A stretch of DNA of 64,000 nucleotides from Apostichopus japonicus (lineage: Eukaryota; Echinodermata; Holothuroidea; Aspidochirotida; Stichopodidae), in assembly GCF_037975245.1 (NCBI RefSeq), contig NC_092579.1, positions 503,001 through 567,000 of the forward strand, written 5' to 3'. The notes under the pieces are model-generated. The model saw only the letters and a program-made list of their open reading frames with translations. It searched no databases and had not been told where the DNA came from. The position numbers and the translations under genes were made by a program. Shown piece after piece: positions 46,471 through 57,736 of this stretch. Every line of letters starts with the position of its first letter. Position 1 is the first letter of the stretch.

Positions 46471-48502
46471 GTGGTGAGAGGAGATAATGCGGAGTAAATG
46501 CGGTTATTGGTTTTCTGCGCAAAAATGATTTGAGGAAAATCGCATGTTACGTGGTTGCAGGGTTTTTGTGTAATTTACGGATAGAAACACAGGAAAAATT
46601 TTTGTGTGAGAATGCGCTCGAGTGATGTGCTTTTGACATTTACCTCTGTAGATTTATATAGAAAGATAAATGAAGTAATTGTTAGGACTCTTCCTGAAAT
46701 TTTTAGCCGTTTCAAGATTATAGTATTGTTAGTTATTAACAATTAATATCGGAAAAATTACGTTAAATTTACTTTTTAAAATCAGACTTATAATTTCGCT
46801 TACTAAAAGGTGCGTTTGTATCTTGTCCGTACTTTACTAGATCTGTAAGCCACGCACTTCGCGTCTACTCGGTTTGCGTGGCTTTAATGTACCCACGAAG
46901 TCTGAACTGTGATATCCGGTTGAAGCAAATGTCTGTGCTGTCATTCGTTTTAGTCAACGCAATTTTTTAGTATTATAGGAAATGGGCGCATGAAATTTAG
47001 ACGTTTGTAAATATTCTTCTACTTGAAGCATAAATTTAAATCGAAATGTTTAAATTAGGGAGTTCTTCTTCAACTTTCTTCTTGAAAATATAATATTTAA
47101 GGTGGAAAATCAGAAAGTTGTAGGAGTGCTTTAGGTACAGTTTGTAACCGAAATAAATGTCCTGCTTTGAAAAAATAAATACACAATCTTATAAACCTGA
47201 ATCAAGTCACCACGTATCCTCCTATGTTAGCATGGTGCTCCCCAACAAGGCTCTCGCTGCGGCCGAATCTTCTTGTTTCACCAGGTTATTTTAAAATGCC
47301 TCAAATCATCTTCACTCCTCCAGATGTTTAGGCCATCCGTGGTTTATTTCATCCTCTTCACTATCCAGGCATGAAAAAGAATGATGATGATGACTCCAAA
47401 AATGCCCACCCCCCGACAAAAAAAGGAAAAGGAAAAATAATCGCCAGAGTAGGTCACAAGTTTGTGGAACTCGTAGCTGTTGAGGGGTCCCAAGTCTTTG
47501 TTGGAGCCGGTGATGTGAGACTTAATACGAAAGAACCAATCAATTTCATTCCGTTTACATTCAGTTACAGATCATAATCATAGTATTCATAATAATAATA
47601 ATCATAATAATCTTAATGATAATCATAATAATCATGATCATGATCATGACAATGACAATGACAATGACAATGACAATGACAATGACAATGATAATGATAA
47701 TGATATGATAATATTATTATTATTAATAATAGTTTTTCCCTTTTTATTTGCATTCATCTCTTCTGCACAACAAATTATGTTAATAAAGAAAGACAAATTT
47801 ATTTCATGACATCAGAAGCTTCTTGTCCTTTATCAGTAGTACAAGGAATCTATAGCAGTTTAATTTCTTTGTGATTTTTGTTATTAATAAGTATTTGCAT
47901 TTCAACACTCACAGTATCATAATTTGGAACGCTTTTGTTAATTCTACAAAGGTAAATATAATACTTGGCGTAAAATATTGTGAGGCTATTCCATTTTATT
48001 TTGTTCTCATAATTATAACCAAAACAGACATGTTCGAACTCGACCGCAACTTTTGAATAAATTATTTCGAGATATATTTGATTCCAAATATCTACAACTG
48101 CGCTGCAACGCCAGAAAAAGTGGTCTAGGGTTTCACTAAACTCGCCACAAAAAGTGAAACGTAGGTTATCAATAATGTTTAATTAATTAATAGGAAACTA
48201 TTTGAAGCAAGGATACGATGGATGAACTTGTATACTGAAAGTTCCTCATTTTAGTATCTTTAATCCTGCTGCAAGAAACAAAAATCCTACACCAGTTTAA
48301 AGAGGTGCCTTTAAAATCATTGTCCCATTTTAAACAACCACGTGGTTACTCAATACAACGGCTGTTAAATTTACTGTAAGCATATTGGCAAATCTTAGTA
48401 GTACAACACAATTGCACTAGCAGAGCCAGCTGTCTACATGGTTGCCTAGGCAACTGTAATGAACACCTATATTGTAGCCGTGTACGTGGGATAGAATGCA
48501 TA
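46471..48502. other. no supported gene; small open frame and microsatellite
   Basis: A 68-codon plus-strand frame at 47,371-47,577 (contains KKGKGKIIARVGHKFVELVA and GSQVFVGAGDVRLNTK) follows an acceptor-like TTCACTATCCAG and looks mildly coding, but has no partner exon. At 47,583-47,720 there are AAT, ATCATG and ACAATG tandem tracts. Nothing else is supported. Confidence 0.4.
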
Positions 48503-48817
48503 ATTCCATTCAGCGACGTAGCCAGGAATTTGAAAGGGGGGAGCACTTTTTGCGATTGATATGGATTTTCAAAGTTGTAGGCACGACTATCTGAGCGGAG
48601 CGCCACCATCGGTTGGCGCGGAGCGTACAAGAAAATTTTTAGTTTTACAAACCCCCAGATGGCCGGAAACGGCCCTTCCCTAGTGTTCATTCTGGTTCCC
48701 TGGCCTCTTGCTAACTTGAGACACCTCATTCAATATCACTTTTAAACCCAAAAAACAAACGAGTTAAAATAGTACGTAATTCAATAATACATAATGTATT
48801 AAAATTAGCAAGTTACA

Positions 48818-48990
48818 CAAGGGCGGCGGAAGCACTTTTAATCTGGGGGGGGGGGGGCACCGACGTCAAAGGGCACTTTGCAGAAATTCGATTGGACTGA
48901 TGCAGCCTGATATTTAGTACCCTTAAAAATCTTATTGTATTATGTTATTTGCGTATACACATCACTCCATCAACGCCCCCCCCCCCCCCG
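48818..48990. mobile_element. truncated CAAGGGCGGCGG element, copy B
   Basis: This matches the left ends of copies A and C from CAAGGGCGGCGGAAGCACTT through TTGCAGAAATTCGATTGGAC to a poly-C tract, then stops. The right end is missing and no target duplication can be seen. It is nested inside the 48,511-50,640 composite. Confidence 0.8.
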
Positions 48991-49639
48991 TCTTAGTAGT
49001 CTTACTTTTCAACTTCTGATACTTGTAGATACAAAGATAGGCCAGAAATGTCTTTGATACAACCATAGCCAGTATTTGTCTTTGATACAACTGTAGCTAG
49101 TAAATGTTTATCGAAAAGGCTGTTTTGGAACTTGGAACGCCGATCGTGACAACAACAGGCAACAAAGTGCTGCAGCTCTATACATATAAAGTCTGTTAAT
49201 CAACGATAGGCTTATTTGACTGTGGAATGTTCTCAACTGAAATTTTATCTGCGTAAACGGGTTCTTAACTACATGTTAAAAAACTGACAAGATCGTATCC
49301 TAGTCTTTTTCGGCGGGTAGAGTATTGAATGAAACGGCACGCGATATGAATGACAGCCTAGATGACAGAAGAATAGGTCACCTAATTTAGCCATAATCTT
49401 GCTACGTTCATTTCAATAGTTTTTCCTGTCTAGACTCTTAAACTCGTCCAGCAAGCTTATCGATCTGAATTATGGGTGTTTTAATAAAAAAGATAACTTG
49501 GCCAAAAAAGTGTAGGCCCGGGCCTACAGTGCTACATACTGGCTACGCCCCTGATAGCTCTAAATTAGGATTAAATCTCTTACTGAAATATCGGTGACCT
49601 AATAAGGTGATCAAGAGTACAAGTTTTATGTAGAAAAAG

Positions 49640-50158
49640 CAGTGGCGTAGGAAGGTACTTTTGAGTGGGGGGGGGGGGCTGATGACTGATGGCCGGCCTG
49701 GGGGAGGGGTCTAAAGGGGAGGGGGTGTCCCCTGATGGACAATATAAACTTTCATATTTTGTAATACAGCCAGATATGCAGTGGCAAGGGCGTAGGAACC
49801 GGGGGGGCTGGGGGGCGCCAGCCCCCAGTGAAAGATGTGGAGGGGCGGAAGTATCATTCCGCCCCCCCCCCCCCCCCGCTTCGCAAGTCAGAAAACCCCT
49901 TTTTCATTTCCAAATGAGAAAAAAATCTCATTTGGAGCACCAAATTGCATCTAAGGCCAGGTGAAAATACAAAATTAAGTTTACAAAATGGAGTGGGTGT
50001 TGAAGTGTGCTATATTGCACCAAACTGCATCTGAGGCCACCTGGAAATGCACAAAATTCCAAAGGGGGAGGGGGACACCCCCTTAGACCCCTCCCCCAGG
50101 CCGGCCATCAGTCTTCAGCCCCCCCCCCCCCACTCAAAAGTACCTTCCTACGCCACTG
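49640..50158. mobile_element. foldback element CAGTGGCGTAGGAAGG, nested
   Basis: The left end CAGTGGCGTAGGAAGGTACT continues through a poly-G tract, GATGGCCGGCCTGGGGGAGG and GGGGGTGTCCCC. The right arm is the reverse complement, ending AGTACCTTCCTACGCCACTG, with arms of roughly 100 bp. The centre holds another end-like piece (AAGGGCGTAGGAACCGGGGG, about 49,787) and a CTCATTTGG/CCAAATGAG hairpin. Flanking 8-mers do not match, so the target duplication is absent or lost. Confidence 0.7.
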
Positions 50159-50786
50159 TGCAGTGGCCTAAAACAAATATCGTTATCGCAGTGTATTAGC
50201 AGTGTAATAATTATTATTTATAGGAAGTGCGTATCACGTACGATTGCTAGCTTAGCTTCATAACATGCTGTTCGTGCAACAACTTAGGACGACTCATTGA
50301 ACGAACGTTGTCGACGTTGTTGTGCATACAGTTCGTGACATTCCATAGAGTGCGGTTAGGTAGGCAGTATGTATTTTATAACGCAGTGGCCAACTGTAGG
50401 CTTGTAATTGGCTATAAGCTAAATTTAGCTAATTGCATCTGCCAAACTAAGTAAGTAGTTGAATCAGTAGGCGTGAATGTTACTACGATTACAATCGAGT
50501 TAACGGAGCTGACGAGTATTCAAGATCAAAAGAGCACTGACAAAATACCATGCTAAAAAAACGACAGTTTAAAAAAAAAATCGACACTGAAAGGGGGGGA
50601 GCGGTCGCTCCCCCTGCTCCCCCCCCTGGCTACGTCCCTGATTCCATTCAGCTTTGTAAAAGGAAAGATTGGACAAATAAATTAAGCAATACAAGCAGTA
50701 TACGACAGAGGCATGCCGAACATGTCATACAAATCCCTGACATACAGCACATTTGAATTAAACCACTTCTTGTACCGAATTACTTC

Positions 50787-51620
50787 ATCATCATCATCGT
50801 CATCGTGATCGTCATCATCATCATCGTCAATAACTTTTTTATTTTCCGTTATTTATGTTTCGATATGTTAGGATTATTTGATCAGACTGATCTTTTTTGG
50901 CATAGAATCACTCTACGTAGGTTGGGTTGTTTTCAGCAGCTTCAATTAGTCAGTGTTGTATTGCGTGTATATTCATATATATATTATATAGGTACATTTG
51001 AGTCTTTGTTGTTATTTGAAGTTTATGTTTGATGAGTTAGCGTGCTAAGTCGTTAAGAGGATTTTCAGCATTTTAGTGTCTAGCTTATGATAATTTTATA
51101 TGTTTGGGTTTGCGGTGTGTTGATGTTGTGATTGTACGAAGAGGCGTATGCTGATTTACATAGTGTGCTTTCAGAGTTAGTATCAGGGCGAGTATTGTGA
51201 GTGTATAAATGTAAGTGTCTGAAAGATACATGAAGTTGCTCATAGCAGAGTAATACATATTGATGATGATAACTATGGTAATAATAGCCATGATGATAAT
51301 AATTATGATAAAAATCATGATCATGGTCATGATAATGATAACGATTATGATGACGATAATGATAATAATGATAACGATAGTGATAATAATAATAATAATA
51401 ACGATGGCAATGATGATACTAATGATGATGATGATGACGATGATGATGATAGTAATAATGATGACGATGATTGTACTGATGATGAGGATGATGATGATAT
51501 AATGATACTAATGATGATATGATGATAATGATGATAGTAATGATGATGACGATGATGATATAATGATGATAATGATGATGATATCATGATGATAACAATA
51601 ATAGTGATCATGATGAACAA
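50787..51620. repeat. GAT/ATC-type imperfect microsatellites
   Basis: A short ATC tract lies at 50,787-50,831 and a long, interrupted GAT/AAT/GAC tract at about 51,258-51,620. The frames over them give poly-Met/Ile and poly-Ser and are not genes. The 400 bp between the tracts contains nothing recognisable. Confidence 0.85.
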
Positions 51621-51626
51621 AAAACA

Positions 51627-51797
51627 CAATTTGCCAGTGATTTAAGGTTTCGTTTTCGTTTTCTATGAGACAAATGACCGGGTACATGTTTTTACGGTGT
51701 TTACGGTTGGTATTTATATTAGCTTCACAAGTTCGGATCACTTTTGACCATTGTCGTACAATACAAAAATGAACATTTAGCATAGAGGCCAACGGCA
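51627..51797. repeat. interspersed repeat, copy 1 of a pair
   Basis: GACAAATGACCGGGTACATG, ACGGTTGGTATTTAT and TTTAGCATAGAGGCCAAC match 63,163-63,485 closely in the same orientation. The second copy has about 165 bp more in the middle. No terminal repeats were recognised. Confidence 0.8.
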
Positions 51798-53100
51798 GAT
51801 TCACAAACATTCCTACTCCAGTTAGCATGAGTGGATAAATCGGGAGAGAGATTTATGAAGAAATACTTATTTGAAGCTCAGTTTGTTGACAACAAACTCC
51901 TGCCGTAAACATTGGTTATATTAAGTCCAAAAGTTAGGGATTAGGGGTAGGAGGGGGATTAATCTGCCCTAAAGATGGCAGACGATTATCTTGATTTATA
52001 TTGATTGAGAAGGGCGCAACGCTCATTATTTACTCATTTTGCACAACACCGACCAACTCCGCCATTGAGTTAGCTGCGATACCTTTTATGTCGCGCTGCT
52101 GAACTAACGAATATGTAATGTTCACTTTCATTTGTCTGTAAACGTCCTCAATACCTGCAGGCATAGGTGGTACATAATTAATAAACTACTTTATCATGAG
52201 ATCATATGCAGAAAGTTAATATACTACTGCACCTCTCAAAATGCACTTTTAGATTTATATCCATGATTAAGGAGTTCATGAATTATAATCTCTGGTAAAT
52301 GTGTTTACCTGAAAAAGCCATATTACCCAAAAGCATCCGATACCTGCCGCCCTAACGATATTTACCCGTGGAATTTTATTTAGAACTAAAAGACGTACTT
52401 GTAACTGACTTCGTAAAACATGACATAACATTATATAGTGGGTTATTGTACGTATTAAACACGATTACATAAATAGCTACTACACTTTATTTGTGTTTGG
52501 GAATTAGAACATCAGGATATATTCCCGTCTAGATCTTTCACAGTCAGACAGGGAATAAATGAAAAGAATAAATAGCAAAATATTTCAAGAAGCTTTACCT
52601 TTCAGAGGTTACGTGATACTTTTTTTTACGATCAACGAGCTACGCCGCCTTCGATTCAGACGGCCAATAAGAAACAAGTTAATACATGCCTACAGCAATT
52701 TTTTAATATTAAAATTCGTTTTCGTGTCAATTGAGTAATAATTCATAAAGTAGAAAATTATTAATGTTTTTAGGGTATGGAAACTTCCGAAAAACACCAG
52801 TATAATTTCTTACTCTTTCATAAGAAATATTATATTTATGCATGTAAAATGAAGAAAGTCAAACCTGCTCTTGGGGAATTCTTTTATCAGATTAAATTTG
52901 CTATTCAAGTGGAACAGCACAATTATTTTACAAGAAGCCAAAGAAGTACCATATTGTGTTACTTATCCTGAAATAAGAAATGCATTTGTAAAATGCGATG
53001 ACCTTTTCTTTTGAATCTAATATTATTGCCTGTTATCTGTAAGAGAATGTACAATATGGAAAAATTCAATTGAAGCTGAATAAACCGGAGTAATGTTAAT
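51798..53100. other. no gene seen
   Basis: AT-rich sequence. The 64-codon frame at 52,777-52,971 has no splice or family support. Confidence 0.5.
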
Positions 53101-53104
53101 TGTT

Positions 53105-53463
<359 letters not shown>

Positions 53464-53879
53464 CGATACCGTATCATATATATACTAAGGTTGAATAGCA
53501 GATTATTCTGCTCAATCCCCATCATTAGGTTATTCTGACTATACTGTGTGATGTATCTGGAAGGTGTTTCTACCATGATTGGGAAATAAACGGAAGTACA
53601 TTTCCATTTATAATGAAAGATAGCATCTATTATGCAGCTCATTGGTCGTATCTATAGTAGAATTATCGACGGGGAGTTTGTGTTAGAAACACGATCAACG
53701 TTCTAAGAATTTAGCGGTTTTATAATTTATGTCGTCACATGTACTGCAGTTCTAACAGCAGCTATGTATGTCCTGATCGAACTATGGTGTTCCCAACAAA
53801 GAACGGATACGTATATTTCAACAAACCGTTTGTAAATTGTAAAAGAGAGGTTTGGTAATACATTATTAAGCTTTCTAGT

Positions 53880-55375
53880 CACTTCGCCCAACAACCATTT
53901 CGCCCAACTGCCATTTCGCCCAACCAGCCTGGTCATTTCGCCCAACCAGTCTGGTCATTTCGCCCAACCAGCATGGTCATTTCGCCCAACCATCATAGTC
54001 ATTTCGCCCAACCAGCATGGTCATTTCGCCCAACCGTGTTGGTCATTTCGCCCAACCTTATTTTTACTATAATATTCAGTCAGAATAATATTACTTTTTC
54101 TATTCCACTAGTTCAATTTGATTTATTTTGGGTTAGGTTACTTCGTAATAGGTAAATAAAAAAGTGAGGTCCGCTCGATATCGATCGGAGTCTGAGCAGT
54201 TATTTCGGGTATAATGAGAGGATTACACTACTTTAGGCGTTTACGCATACAATGGAAGTAATATTATTATACAAACACAGTGGAATCGGTCTTCATAAAA
54301 ACCTATCAAACCTAACCCCTAAAACACTGATCCATCCTACTGACTACCAATTCCCGAACGTTTCCTTATTAAATTGAAAAAAATATATAGATAAAACCCG
54401 TCCGTAATATTGAATTACTATATTTAATCATTGTAACCACTTTATCAATGTAACCATATAAGTAATCACATATGTTGTCAATTTAACCACGACTTCAAGT
54501 TTCCTTAATACTCGGTTCGTATCCCGTAACGTTAACAATTCCCGAACGTTTACTATATCAAACCTATCAAACCTAACCCCTAAAACACTGATCCATCCTA
54601 AAGATTCGTTAATATTCGGTTCGTATCCTGTAACGTTAACAATTCCCGAACGTTTACTATATCAAACCTATCAAACCTAACCCCTAAAACACTGATCCAT
54701 CCTCAAGATTCGTTAATATTCGGTTCGTATCCTGTAACGTTAAAAATTCCCGAACGTTTCCTTACTAAAGTTATACAAAGTAAAGGACTTCAAGTTTCCT
54801 TCATATTCCTTAATATTCGAACGTTTACTATCAAACCTAACCCCTAACACACTGATCCTCAAATTTCCTTAATATTCGGTTCGTATCCTGTAACGTTAAC
54901 AATTCCCGAACGTTTACTATATCAAACTTATCAAACCTAACCCCTAAAACACTGATCCATCCTCAAGATTCGTTAATATTCGGTTCGTATCCTGTAACGT
55001 TAAAAATTCCCGAACGTTTCCTTACTAAAGTTATACAAAGTAAAGGACTTCAAGTTTCCTTCATATTCCTTAATATTCGAACGTTTACTATCAAACCTAA
55101 CCCCTAACACACTGATCCTCAAATTTCCTTAATATTCGGTTCGTATCCTGTAACGTTAACAATTCCCGAACGTTTCCTTTTGAAATATCATATTTAATCA
55201 AGGTTGGGCGAAATGACCAGACTGGTTGGGCGAAATGACCAGGCTGGTTGGGCGAAATGACCAGGCTGGTTGGGCGAAATGACCAGGCTGGTTGGGCGAA
55301 ATGACCAGGCTGGTTGGGCGAAATGGTAAGGTTGGGCGAAATGGCAGTTGGGCGAAATGGTTGTTGGGCGAAGTG
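53880..55375. mobile_element. foldback element with TTTCGCCCAAC repeat arms
   Basis: The left arm (53,880-54,058) begins CACTTCGCCCAACAACCA and has about seven units of roughly 25 bp built on TTTCGCCCAACCAG..TGGTCA. The right arm (55,199-55,375) is the inverted counterpart, ending GGTTGTTGGGCGAAGTG, with the same order of the three terminal units. The arms enclose 1.14 kb of AT-rich DNA with its own tandem repeat. Flanking bases (TTTCTAGT, TCCTGCTT) do not form a duplication. No protein is encoded. The class is unknown to me. Confidence 0.82.
54560..55195. repeat. internal tandem repeat of the foldback element, 260-bp period
   Basis: TCAAACCTAACCCCTAAAAC, ACTGATCCATCCT, TTCGGTTCGTATCCTGTAAC and ATTCCCGAACGTTT recur. 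The segment starting near 54,660 is repeated almost exactly about 260 bp later, including AGTTATACAAAGTAAAGGAC. Diverged copies extend leftward to about 54,300. Confidence 0.8.
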
Positions 55376-55469
55376 TCCTGCTTCCCATTATTAACAGTGA
55401 CAACTCACATATTAAACCAAATGAACATTTCCAGACTTACTCTTCATTGAATGTCTGCCGATGAAGACA

Positions 55470-55730
55470 GGCGTCTCTGACGTCACAAATGAAAATGCTT
55501 TAAATTTAGATGTCTATGAATTTAAGACTATAATACTTCACATCTTCCGGAGCAAGTGACCCGTTATCATCACCTCATATATAGTTAAACTAGTGTCTAG
55601 GTGTCTCTGACGTCACAAATGAAAATGCTTTAAATTTAGATGTCTATGAATTTAAGACTATAATACTACACATCTTCCGGAACAAGCGACCCGTTATCAT
55701 CACCACATATATAGTTAAACTATTTTGAAT
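55470..55730. repeat. 130-bp tandem duplication
   Basis: GTCTCTGACGTCACAAATGA to TATATAGTTAAACTA occurs twice in tandem 130 bp apart with few differences (CTTCACATC/CTACACATC, GAGCAAGTG/GAACAAGCG). The TGACGTCA palindrome in each copy is a perfect CRE-type site. Confidence 0.85.
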
Positions 55731-55964
55731 TTCCATGTGAGTTAAAGAAGTTCTTGTTGTTAAATTACATTATGGCAGTTTGTTAATTATAGATGTATAA
55801 CTCTTAACGGTTGATTAGATCTTTGATTTGAGTGGTTTAGCAATACATGAAACAAAGCAGTCACGATTAGACATTAACTCATGAAATTATTGCTAATCAA
55901 TTTAAATAACAATTAGAAGTTGGCCGCATATATCACACATTAACGAGGAACATTCTTCACCTCG

Positions 55965-56880
55965 CTATTTGAATATCGAGTGTTCCACAAGGAACAGTGC
56001 ATGGATGACCTGTATTCACATATGATATCTCCCCCATTAAATACATTATCACATCTTATACGGTCTGAAAGGGATGATTTATGCAGGTAATACACAAGTT
56101 GATGTGTAAATGAATATTGATGAAAAAGATCATACTATTGAGAAACTTGAATCATGCATGCATAAACAAAATAAAAACTTTTTGTGTAAACAACAAACTA
56201 ATTCTGAACGACTGCAAAACTGAATTGATTCATGTTCACTTCCGTGAAGATTAGTGATTCTTGTTTATATCCCGTTACCTATGTCAAAGATGTAGGGGGC
56301 ACGTTTTATGATAAACTCACATTGATGCCTCATGTAAATAATATATGCCGCTCTGCTTCACACGCTATCAGAAAAATTAGCCAAATTCGCAAATATCTTG
56401 ATGAAAAGTCGACTGAGACACTTATCGATGCTTTTGTATCATTGAGACTTGACTGCTGTAACAGCCGTTTATTTGGTCTTCCTGATTAAACCAAATCTCT
56501 AGGTTTCAGCGCATTCAAAACACCGCCGCCATATTAGTTACCCTCACAGATAACATATACCACTGCAGAAAACCTACCACTCTCCACCAACTTCACTGGC
56601 TTCCTGTTTCTGAAATAATAAAGAATAATCTTCTCACCCTCACTTAAAAAGCCATCCATAGTTTTGCCCCAAACTATATTTACAACTTACTCACCTTACA
56701 AATTCAAACTCGCTCACTCAGACCTAACAGTGCTATTCTCCTAAAACAACGAAAGATTAAAACACCAAGACATATATCGGTGAGCGTTCTTATCGATATC
56801 CGGCCCTCAAACTCTGGAACATTCTACCCACCCACATTAGGAACGCCCGTATCATAGAAAATATTAAAATATATAAAAAT
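55965..56880 (+). pseudogene. decayed non-LTR (LINE) reverse transcriptase, C-terminal part
   Basis: In pieces and with stops, the plus strand shows VPQGTV-HG (56 kb edge), YAGNTQVDV where a YADDTQ box is expected (about 56,090), and a long intact piece with FYDKLTLMPHVNNICRSA and LIDAFVSLRLDCCNSRLFGL (56,290-56,485). LHQLHWLPV and SLRPNSAILL follow in shifted frames. This order is that of the CR1/L2/Rex-like reverse transcriptase end. The catalytic aspartates are lost and at least three frame or stop lesions are present, so it is inactive. The 5' portion is absent. Confidence 0.85.
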
Positions 56881-56948
56881 ATTATTATTATTATTATTAA
56901 AATAGTTATAAACAATCAGCACATATATGCTTATAATATTAAACTACT

Positions 56949-57728
56949 CAAGGGCGGCGGAAGCACTTTTAATCTGGGGGGGCACCAACGTCGAAGGGCA
57001 CTTTGCAGAAATTCGATTGGACTGATGCAGCCTGATATTTAATACCCTTCATAACTCTTATTGTATTATCTTATTTGCGTATACACATCACTCCATCAAC
57101 GCCACCCCCCCCCCCCTCAAGGAAACAATGCATACTAGCACTGCAGTATCTAATGTGCAAATTGGGAAACAAGGAAAACGACAAAATGAGGTGAAATCAT
57201 TATAAAGTCCAAGTTCCTGCACACGCGATCGATACATGCATGAAAGCAAATGAAATATGTCAAAATACTGAAAGAAAAGTAATTTTCTATGTGTTTTTCA
57301 ATGGTTAAACTGATATTATTATGATCATTATTATTGTAACGACTTTGCCAATAATTATAACCAATTTGGAAGGGTTATAACACGGCAAATGATTGTATGT
57401 TATTGGCATGCGATGTAATAACCTTTGCATGCCTATATGATATGCACATTAAAATGTTGAACGCGCGCGTAGCGTGCGAAAAATTTTGGTAATATTCTTC
57501 GGGCAAGTCGTTACAGCCTCCCCCCCCCCCCCAAATCAAATTGGGCTCCTACGCCTGTGGTAGTAAACATTTAAAACTTCCCGAAATATTTCATTCGAAA
57601 TGGGTTTCGCTTTGTAAACTCTTTTTTTATTTAGAAATTTTTATGTAGACAAAGGGCACATTTTTAATCTGAGGAAAAGTGGGGGGGGGGCACGTGCCCC
57701 CTGTGCCCCCCCGGTTCCGCCGCCCTTG
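56949..57728. mobile_element. hAT-like element, family CAAGGGCGGCGG, copy C
   Basis: A 780-bp element begins CAAGGGCGGCGGAAGC and ends TTCCGCCGCCCTTG. It is flanked by AAACTACT at 56,941-56,948 and 57,729-57,736. The ends are close to those of copy A, but the middle (about 57,190-57,580) differs: it contains TTATTATGATCATTATTATT, a CGCGCGCGTAGCGTGCG tract and poly-C. No transposase frame was found. It lies directly after the LINE remnant. Confidence 0.92.
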
Positions 57729-57736
57729 AAACTACT

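Larger units (their letters stand above)
48511..50640. mobile_element. composite hAT-like element with 8-bp target duplication
   Basis: The element begins CAGCGACGTAGCCAGG and ends CCTGGCTACGTCCCTG, an inverted repeat with one mismatch. It is flanked by ATTCCATT at 48,503-48,510 and 50,641-50,648. Total length is 2,130 bp and there is no transposase frame. Inside lie a truncated CAAGGGCGGCGG element (48,818-48,990), an orphan right end CTGGCTACGCCCCTG (about 49,541-49,555) and a foldback element (49,640-50,158). The first 218 bp resemble the module inside copy A in TEFM intron 1. hAT is inferred from the 8-bp duplication and the CAG terminus. Confidence 0.88.

Noticed and set aside
45236-46522. 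Open frame of 428 codons on the minus strand and 393 on the plus strand
   Set aside because: Both lie wholly in the 10/13-bp array whose units contain no stop in five frames; low-complexity peptides, no independent evidence.
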